This document shows, piece by piece, positions 56,137 through 64,000 of a DNA stretch of 64,000 nucleotides (positions are counted from its first letter, which is position 1; each line of letters begins with the position of its first letter). A program made the position numbers and the translations under genes. Below the pieces are notes generated by a model. The model was not told the DNA's origin, made no database searches, and saw nothing but the letters and a program-made list of their open reading frames with translations. The stretch is from Antilocapra americana (lineage: Eukaryota; Chordata; Mammalia; Artiodactyla; Antilocapridae): NCBI GenBank assembly GCA_007570785.1, contig ML664175.1, forward strand, positions 6,707,618 through 6,771,617. The letters run 5' to 3'.

Positions 56137-57481
56137 AGTACACAGCTTTTGGGGGGGTTACATGAAGTTATTTCAATTTGATCTTTTTAATCTCCTTTGT
56201 TTAGGTTGTTATCTAGCTCTCCAATGTCAGTGTTTACTATGCAGTGATTTTTATCTTTCATTGCACAAAGTCTAGAAGATCATTTTAGATCCCTTTGGTT
56301 CCATCCATATTCCATGCTGCTTCCTCCCTCTACCTGCCCTCCCCACCCTGTACATGCAGAGCCTTGTCAAAGGTAGAAGTAAATTTATGTTTAATTTGTC
56401 TAATAACAACCTCTTGGTTCTCGAACACTCTCTCTCATGCTAAACTACATGTCTTAAATTTCTCTGGCTTTTTAAACAGGATGCTATTCCAGTCTCTAAT
56501 GATTCATGTGCTTAAGGACTTCTCTCTTGTTCTAAGTTCTTTCTGCTCTCTAGCCTTCCTTTCTTGTCAGCAATCTCTGATGCAGCCTTCATCAATCAGC
56601 TTGTCGAGTTGGCTCTGAAGCCTTTAACAACACTTGACAAAGAGCATGGAAAGTAACATCATCACCACAAAAAGAGATATCATATAGAGACACACTTTCT
56701 TTTTTGTGCATAATCATAGGGAATGAGGTCTTATTCCATATTTTCAGCCATAGCAGTATTCCTGGGTAAAGACTGACTTTTCTAGCAGAGAACCATGTTA
56801 TCATGAAGGTGAGAGAAGATGAAAAGAAAAATCAACACTACAGTCCTGCCACTCAAGTGTTCGTTGCTAGGGCCATCAAAGATTCCTGCTGCCAATTCTA
56901 CTTAAGCATTCTCCACAGCTTGGCTCCCTTTCCTCCCTGAAGCAGACCTTCTCCTTTGCCACAGTTGCCTTTGATACAGGCTTGATTCCTGTCATTTGGC
57001 TGCCAGTGGGGGGAGGCACCTTAAGCTGTCTAGAGTTGATGAGACAGAGATCCCCAACCTTCCTCCCCTGGAAGTAAGGAGGCAAAGCCTACTACTGAAC
57101 ACATCTTAGAAAAGGCACATGCAGGGCTTTGGATCATCATCCTTATTGTGGATGGGGGAATGGTATGACTTAAACTATCATTGTGGCCTGGATCACAGCA
57201 TTCCCTGAAGGAACCTGTCCCCAGGCAACAGCTAGGTGAGTGACCTTGCCATGCCACAGAGCACAAGACAGAATATCTTTTCTGTCCTACAAAGACTGTA
57301 GTAACTTCCAAGACAGACCTGGGGCTTTCAAGACTGTAAAAGATCTCATCTTTGCCTTCTCAGATGAGGGATGCTCTTCTGTAAAAAGTCAATTCCCTTT
57401 AAGAACAGAGAGATCCCTTGAGGTAAGCATCATCCCAAGTTTACCGAGAAAACAGATTTAAGCAGGTTTTGTCACTTGCAT
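56137..57481. other. Unique DNA, no gene seen
   Basis: It is somewhat less AT-rich than average at 56820-57250. The frames present have no recognisable domain. No repeat is recognised. Confidence 0.5.
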
Positions 57482-57690
57482 CTTCCCCTGGTAGCTCAGT
57501 TGGTAAAAAATCTGCCTGCAGTGCAGGAGACCTGGGTTCAATCCCTGGGTTGGGGAGATTCCCTGGAGAAGGAAATGACAACTACTCCAGTGTCCTTGCG
57601 TGGAAAATCCCATGGATAAAGGAGCCTGATGGGCTTCAGTATGTGGGGTAGCAACGAGTCAGGCATGACTGAGCAACTAACACTTTCACT
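57482..57690 (+). mobile_element. Bov-tA SINE
   Basis: The head cttcccctggtagctcagtt, then tggtaaaaaatctgcctgca, the B box ggttcaatccc, then the Bov-A body to catgactgagcaactaacac. Flanking ttgtcacttgc and ttcattacttgc may be a decayed target duplication. Confidence 0.94.
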
Positions 57691-58734
57691 TCTTTCATTA
57701 CTTGCTCAGGTATCCAGAACTAATAAATAGTGGGGCTAGCATTAAAAGTCAATTCTGTCAGACCCCACATCCATGCATGTGTCCTTAAAAAAAGATGAAA
57801 CAGGTATTTTCAATAAAAAAGTAAAATATTAATATGACTCCCCCCCTTTTCTCTGGACCACATCAGCCTTGGGATGGGTAATACAGCTATAACTATAATT
57901 ACAGTACATATATTTTTACTCTAAACCTTGATTCAGGCTCCCCCTTTAGAGTCCTCCTTCCCTCTTCTACAAGTTATTTCTAGGCATCTTTACGAAGAAC
58001 AGCAAATACAGTCTTCTTGAATCTCATTAGAATCCACCATTTTCTGTTCTCACGCCTGAGTGGTAATGTCTTCTTTCCAAGTCTTTGATTGACAGGTGGC
58101 CATTGTGAGGGTGTTACACATTCATCGCTGTCCGGGTGCATCAATACCAACAATACTTGCTGAAGATGATGTCTTCTTCTTCAGTTCAAGCAAGGCTAAT
58201 TCCATTTGATGTTCAGGCTGTTGGGTCTTCTCAGGTCTCCAGGGACTTTTGAAGAGACATTCCATGGAGATAGTGCCTGGTACCTGCATCTAATAGTGCA
58301 TGATGAAAGAAAAATTAGAGAGTCCTGTGCTTCCAATATTTGATGTGCATGAAAATACCTCTTTTAGAATTTTTTTTTTCTTTTGGTTGTTGTTGTTCCC
58401 TTCTATCTATCTCTAACCATTCTTCCTAAGTTTAAGACATGAGACCTTGGATTCAGGGTCAAAGATCAAGGTTATATGGTACCTTTGGGCACTATTAAAA
58501 GATAACCTTTCTTAAGAAACTATGCTTCTGTTGATTATAATATATTATCCTAGAAAATAGATACTGGAGAAATGAGACACTTCATTGACATATACTGGAA
58601 GATTGTTGTAAGACTTATGCAAGTTTGTAGTTTCTGTACTATTACCAGTGACCTGTATTTAATGTGCATGCATACAAAATGGATTAAGGATGTTAAAAAC
58701 ATATATAACTGTGGGATCAATGAAACATAGTGCT
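57691..58734. other. Unique DNA
   Basis: No repeat or gene recognised. It contains the PBX-MEIS-type 10-mer at 58086-58095. Confidence 0.5.
58086..58095 (+). promoter_or_regulatory. Perfect PBX-MEIS/PREP composite motif
   Basis: The sequence tgattgacag is the known composite binding site of PBX with MEIS or PREP homeodomain proteins. It lies in unique DNA. A single 10-mer can occur by chance, so function is unproven. Confidence 0.3.
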
Positions 58735-58970
58735 GGAACTTGGAACTAGCCATCAAACAAATCTGTGTTCTAGGCCTTGTTTTGTTCCCCACAAACTGAG
58801 CACCATTGGGATGGGTCATTTAATCTCTTGGGTCCATAATTTGATCACCTGTAAAATAGCAGTAATACTATCTGCCCTGTCTTTTAAGAGTTTTTTTTTG
58901 TGGCTCAAATGAAATGAAAGATGATTTTAAAAGTTGGACACTTGATAGGAGCATCAGACAACAACTAAAG
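58735..58970 (+). mobile_element. MIR SINE, divergent
   Basis: It has gggtcatttaatctcttggg, then atttgatcacctgtaaaata, then gcagtaatactatctgccct, then atgaaatgaaagatgatttt. The order fits MIR plus strand. Confidence 0.7.
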
Positions 58971-59934
58971 CAACCACAAATGCTGGGCTTGGGCACATTG
59001 TGTAATTATGAATGAAAATTATCCTTGCAATTAAAGGCTTCTAGGCTTACTCAGGCTTAGGGATATGCTGGAGAGGGAGCTTTCTGTATCTACCATACCA
59101 CAGCCATTAGAATTTTCACTTTTAATTTAAGAAGAGCCAAGTTTAAATATGTGAATGCTGGGAATGATCAGAAACCTAATATGTGAGAAGTTAAACTGTA
59201 GGGAATAGATTGCAGTTTGCTTTCCCTCTAGGCTAAAACTCAGGGTATTAACTTCTTGGAATATGGATAATGTCAACTTCTCCCTTACCAAATAATGTGT
59301 GACATATTTATCAATGATTCCCTAATTCTGTGTGTCTTGGCTTGATTTTTCGATGCGTTTTATTCCTTTTGAAATATTCTTTGGAATTTTTTTTTTAAAT
59401 TAAGATGAGCTAACTATTCTTTGTTTTTAAAAAGCTTTTCAAGATGATTCCTTGAGATAATTGAAGGTGCCCCAGGGTGACACAACCCCAGGCCTGGAAA
59501 TGACTGTAGTAAAACAATGTCACTGGCAATCAGCAAATGCCAGGTCATGCTTCAAATGAAGAGAGACAAAGGGAGAGTCAGGAGGAACACAGCCACAAAG
59601 GCTGCTTTTCAATCCTGTCCGCATCTGCTTGACCACTGGTGTCCTCAGACTAGGGCTGCTGATCTACTGGGTGTCCAGAGGAGCAAATGAAAGGGTCCAG
59701 CATCACAAGACCAGGATATTGCCCTTTAGCAAAAATTTTTCAGCGGCTTCTCCGTGTTGGGTGTTGGAGCAGGGTGTTACTGAAGTGATACTACTCTTCT
59801 CTGGCAGAAAAGGCACTCCTTACACAGGACTGTGGTTTGATGTGTTATCGTTCAGATCTAGTGCTTTGTTTTGTAAGTAGCTGCTGAAGTGTCCCTAATA
59901 TTTGGGTGCAATTGCCTATGCTTTAAGTGCCACC
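58971..59934. other. Unique DNA, no gene seen
   Basis: No repeat recognised. The 59629-59880 plus-strand frame of 83 codons has no domain. CpG is slightly retained at 59620-59860. Confidence 0.45.
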
Positions 59935-60150
59935 CCAGGCAGTCTGGAATTCAAATCCTGGCTGAGACTCATGAGTGATTTTAGACATATTCCCCATATT
60001 ATCATGAGTTTCAATCCTTCATCTGTAAGAAAAGGAAAGGGTTCATGCAAACCGCCTCATCACTGTTGTGCATTTTGAATGAGATGATCTTTGCAAAGTG
60101 TCTTGTATAGTCCTTGACCCAGAATAGCCATTTAAAGAATGGGAGTGACA
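59935..60150 (+). mobile_element. MIR SINE, divergent
   Basis: It has agtctggaattcaaatcctg, then gctgagactcatgagtgatt, then caatccttcatctgtaagaa, then ttgaatgagatgatctttgc, then aagtgtcttgtatagtcctt, in MIR plus order. Confidence 0.8.
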
Positions 60151-60164
60151 ATTAGGGGAAGAGT

Positions 60165-60300
60165 AAAGATCTAAGAGACAGGAAATGTGGGATCTATGCC
60201 TGGTTCAGCCTTTAATGAGTTTTGTGAGTTTAGGCAAATCATTTAGCTGCTCTGCACTTCAATTTACTCATCTATCAAATTGTCAGCTGATGTTTGATGG
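60165..60300 (+). mobile_element. Second MIR SINE in tandem
   Basis: It has gggatctatgcctggttcag, then tttgtgagtttaggcaaatc, then cacttcaatttactcatcta, a left and central MIR fragment immediately following the previous one. Confidence 0.72.
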
Positions 60301-60719
60301 TTTACCTATTGTGCTTGAGAATGAAACTGCCTTGCAAATATTAGGAGCTTACTGTGTATTTTGTCAAAGGGTCAATAGGCACAAAGAGTGCTTTAAAAAG
60401 TTAAAATGACTATACAAGTACGCATTTAAAAAATAATAATGTGACTATATCCTCAAAAACTTTCAAATTCCAAGGTAATTAAGAAAGTAACTACATTTTA
60501 AATACTTTTTTTGGGAAAAGTAGTGAGTCCATTTTGATTATGGTAGCATATTAAAAATGAAATTTCTTGGGCAAAAAACCCCACAAAAACTTTATGGAGT
60601 TTGTAGACAGCCCCTAGCACATTCCACTAAGGACACTAAGATGAATGCCAAGGAGGATTTTCTTTTTTTAAATCTTTCCTTCTTCCCCTTCCTCCACTCT
60701 GAAACAATCATCAATTACC
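60301..60719. other. Unique AT-rich DNA
   Basis: No feature recognised. Confidence 0.45.
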
Positions 60720-61080
60720 CTTATCCACCGGCACCATCTCATCTAAGTTCATTTTCAAGATGAAGTTTCCTCGTTGGATGGTGGCTGTCCAATCCTCCTT
60801 CTGTCCATCACTGACTGCCTCAGAGCTGTCCCCGGATTGACAGTTTGAAAGTGAATCAATAATAATTATCTGGCTGCAGCCATGGCGAGCTGTGTAATTC
60901 TGCCACGGGACAGCATTGTGCAAACAGAGCTGCATCTCCGGCTGCAGGTTTAAATATTCAGGCTGGGGCTGTCCATTTAGGTGTTCTGATCATGTGATTA
61001 CCGGGAGGTAGTGCTTCTTCCCCTGCTGCATTAAAATCCTTTCAAATGATACACTCACCTTCTGGGACTGCTGGAGAGAA
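60720..61080. other. Repeat-free, CpG-retaining block, candidate conserved element
   Basis: Seven CpG dinucleotides occur in about 360 bases, against one or two in each flanking 360-400 bases. It has ggattgacag (60834-60843, PBX-MEIS-like), then gtgaatcaataataattatc, then ctggctgcagccatgg. A minus-strand frame of 74 codons (60711-60935) starts inside but has no recognisable domain. An enhancer or conserved non-coding element is plausible by inference only. Confidence 0.4.
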
Positions 61081-64000
61081 TTGCACTATGTAAAATGCTG
61101 CTTTCAGGGCCTGGATCATAAATCAGTGACTTAAAGGCACAGCCTTAGGAGAGGAGACACACTCTGTTTCAGTTCTTTATGTATACTCTAGGAAGAACCA
61201 TGTTGGGGAATGTGCAAGCACAAATAAAAGAATGGGATCTCAGATATGTTTGGGTCCATATTTATTTCACCTTGTCTTTCTTTCCAAAGAAAATAAAGAT
61301 AAGAGTTAATTAAGTATTAAAATTTTGCGAATGTGATAGGTTCAAGTTCATCATTTCCTATTTCAACAAGAAAAGGTTGGTTTTACCGAGCTGAGTATAA
61401 CTACTTTTCTTTAAAGCAATTTTAACATACCTTTGTAGAATATGTGTCGGTTGCTGCTGTGGTTATTCTTACGAATATGCAGCAACATTTCACTGGTCCT
61501 ATTTATGGGTTTTCAGATATTGAAAGCACTGGAATTTTGTTGGTGTTATTTTCTGGGAATCTGTTTCTGTTAAGAAATTAGGGGAGGGGAAGGTCTTGGG
61601 AGGCATAATCAATTTTCTAACACAGTTCAGTGAGAGCTGGGCATGCAACCAAAACGGACAATCATAAATTCCTAGGGGTAGGGATTTTACATTTAGAAAA
61701 GAAAATGATTTGTACATCGTTAGCAAATGATGTGAAGCAAATAAAAATGCTGTGTCCCATAATCATATGATCTGTGCTATTTTAATTCTTTTTAACACAC
61801 TCATATGTATAAAAATACATATTTATTATTTTTGAAGTATGAAATATAAACATATAAATATAACATTTGTTTTACACTTACATGGTGGGATCCTTTGAAT
61901 TACCCTATTTTTTCTTTAATATAAAATCTTTAAAAAATAACATGCTGAAAATATTGAATGAGTTTTATTGATAATTTAATAAGTTCCTTATCATTGAATG
62001 TAATCAAACTTAACTGTGAAGTAATCAAAGTAACTGTGAAGCAGTTACTATTCAGCAAAGACCTATTTATTGTTGGTTATTTAAACAGTGACTGAAGAAT
62101 TAACAGGAAATAGGGACAGTTTCTCCTGACACTAAGATTGTAGGATGATTTTCTAGGTTGGTTGGTTGGAGCACATGGTGGAAGAGAAATTGTAGGAGGC
62201 GTGAGTTATTAGAGAGAAAATCACAATGAAAACTTATATTTAGTTGTATTGAACTTTGTCTGTAATTACTAAATTGGAATGATTAACAGTTCTTTAACTC
62301 ATCATTGCTTTGTTTCTCCAGTGATTTTTGTTGGCTTCTTAGTTTCTTAGTAGTAAAACTTTTTTTTTTTTTTTAAGTTAAGGCACGCATAAAGTTGAGC
62401 ACAGGGAGCTTAGAATCTACAAATACACCTTAGAATTGATGAAAGCATGAAAGACCAGTAGAGAATTGGGACTCAGGTAAAAGAGAATTTCCTTTTTTCT
62501 CTCCTTCCTTCCTTTCTTTCAGTCAGCTAGCCAATCAACCAGATAGTTTACCAAACCACCTCCCTTTAACTACCTGTGTGCAGGGCACACACATGAACCA
62601 GATCAGGATCTTGTCCTTGGAGAATACGGAGACTAGTAAGGGAAAGAAGACATGGGGATACTAATTATAGCCCTATAACACAGGGGGAAATTACTCATTG
62701 CCAAATAAAAGTACAGAGAAAGCACCAAAGCATTTCAGAACCTAGCAGAAGATTTCCAGCTGGGATTCATTTTTGTAGCTAAACCATCCTGTGATCAAAG
62801 TGTATACCTGCTATTTTGCAATGAATTAATTACCTTAAGAAACCAGGGGGCCAATTAAAAGACAGGAGAAATAAAGCAGTGATGAGTTAAAAAAATATAT
62901 AGAATTATAAATATTGGGCATAGTGGAAGTAATTTTTTAATTATCTGGAAAGAGGCTATAGAAATAGAAATCACATAATAAAATCTAGGTTTTGGAAGGC
63001 AGTAAGGAAAATGATATCTTTCCATATAGATAAATAATCTTTGAGATTTGCAGGCTCTCTGCTATTGACTTGGATGGAAGAGCTATTATTCTATTTAATT
63101 TGTGCAAGTAAGACTCAGTCTTCATCTTCTCTATGAAGACTTTCAGATTTCTTAATCTTACAGTGAAGGCTTCCTCTGAACTTTTGTAGCTTTTACTGTT
63201 TGCAACATTCATTTGGCTACTAGCACATGCTGCCTTGTATGACAAAAAAGGTCCTTTCAGGTGAGCAAGATACACTGCTTTACATCTTCCGGAGAATTAT
63301 GAAGAGAAACATGCCTTTCAGAACCATCCTTATCAGGAAGATTAACATATATTTTGAATTCAGCTTCATTGTCTACTTCCAAAGAAAATTGAGAAAGCCT
63401 TTAACTAAGGTGCATTGCTTTGTGGCATCCATACCATCTTGGACAATTATCAGGAAATCTCATGCAGAATAACTTATACTGTGGTAAAAAAGTACCAATT
63501 AGTTGTGGCTGCTAGAGTAGTAATAGTAATATTTAACTTACCCATGTTCTTTCTGGTGTCTTTGCTTGAACCTCAACCCTCTTTCCCTGGGTAAGGGAAA
63601 GAGAGTCTGCAAGTAGGAGCAGGAACAACTACTGGATTCAGATTATTCTGAATGCTTGAAACAGCTAGCAAGTGTAGCCTATTCAATTCACTGTGCAGAG
63701 GAGAAAGGAATATGGAAAACAGTTAACTGAAGTGTTGGGACAGGAGAAAAAGTATCTGATGTAGAAGCAGAACCAACATTGCTATAGAGCACAGAAAGTA
63801 CCTGATACCAGGGCTAGCCTCATGTGCATGTGACCCAAGCAATAAGGGCCCCTTGCTTGATTTAATGAATTGTTGCCTTAGAATTCTTGGATTTCTGAAC
63901 AAGGGCCCCACAGTTTCATTTTGCACTGGATCTTCAAAATTATATTATTGCCATTATAGTTATAAAGCATTGCTATTCTTTTTGTGGTTTTGTGAATATA
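61081..64000. other. Long repeat-poor unique DNA, no gene seen
   Basis: No young repeat is present for nearly 3 kb. A T run lies near 62359-62374. A patch at 62560-62740 may be an old repeat. Part of 62780-62890 (gctattttgcaatgaattaa, then ttaccttaagaaaccag) has homeodomain-like motifs. Frames at 62985-63472 lack domains. Confidence 0.5.

Noticed and set aside
56280..56620. 107-codon plus-strand frame as a possible coding exon
   Set aside because: Low-complexity Ser/Leu-rich translation without domain or splice evidence.

Overview
This window is nuclear DNA from a ruminant, most likely a bovid. It carries Bov-tA and BOV-A2 SINEs, RTE-type BovB LINEs and long bovine-type L1 elements, a combination specific to ruminants. 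These lie over a mammalian background of MIR, L2, MLT1 and old L1M copies, and the DNA is AT-rich and CpG-poor. I found no protein-coding exon of a host gene, no functional RNA gene, no CRISPR array and no prokaryotic feature. It reads as an intergenic or deep-intronic gene desert. The organism is not identified below the level of ruminant.

Layout. 1-3.4 kb: mostly unique, with one Bov-tA. 3.4-12.3 kb: an almost complete but dead L1 on the minus strand, inserted in a MIR and itself hit by a BovA SINE; its 5' UTR is about 3.4 kb long. 12.3-17 kb: MIR and L2, an MLT1 LTR split by BovB, an L1 3' end and a CHR-2-type SINE. 17-30 kb: mainly unique, with scattered MIR, L2, BOV-A2 and a short L1 3' end. 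30-40 kb: the densest part, with an L1M, a multi-layer nested insertion, a 1.2-kb BovB carrying reverse-transcriptase sequence, several SINEs, an L2, and a MIR holding a tiny U6 snRNA fragment. 42-45.2 kb: two SINEs and a decayed hAT DNA-transposon transposase split by L1M. 45-53 kb: unique DNA with MIR, L2 and L1M remnants. 53.3-56.1 kb: two BovB pieces around an L1 3' end, then an MLT1 LTR. 56-64 kb: mostly unique, ending in a long repeat-poor stretch.

How the parts relate. There are no operons or pathways here. The window is an archaeological record. MIR, L2, MLT1, L1M and hAT are the old layer. CHR-2-like SINEs and BovB come next, and Bov-tA, BOV-A2 and long L1 copies are the youngest. 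Many insertions keep target-site duplications, so their order can be read. Every coding remnant I can identify (L1 ORF1 and ORF2, BovB endonuclease and reverse transcriptase, hAT transposase) is broken. The best candidates for host function are repeat-free blocks with above-background CpG or homeodomain-type motifs, near 60.7-61.1 kb, 18.7-19.1 kb and 46.5-47.1 kb. No undescribed biological system is evident. Family names come from recognising consensus features by eye, not from a database search.
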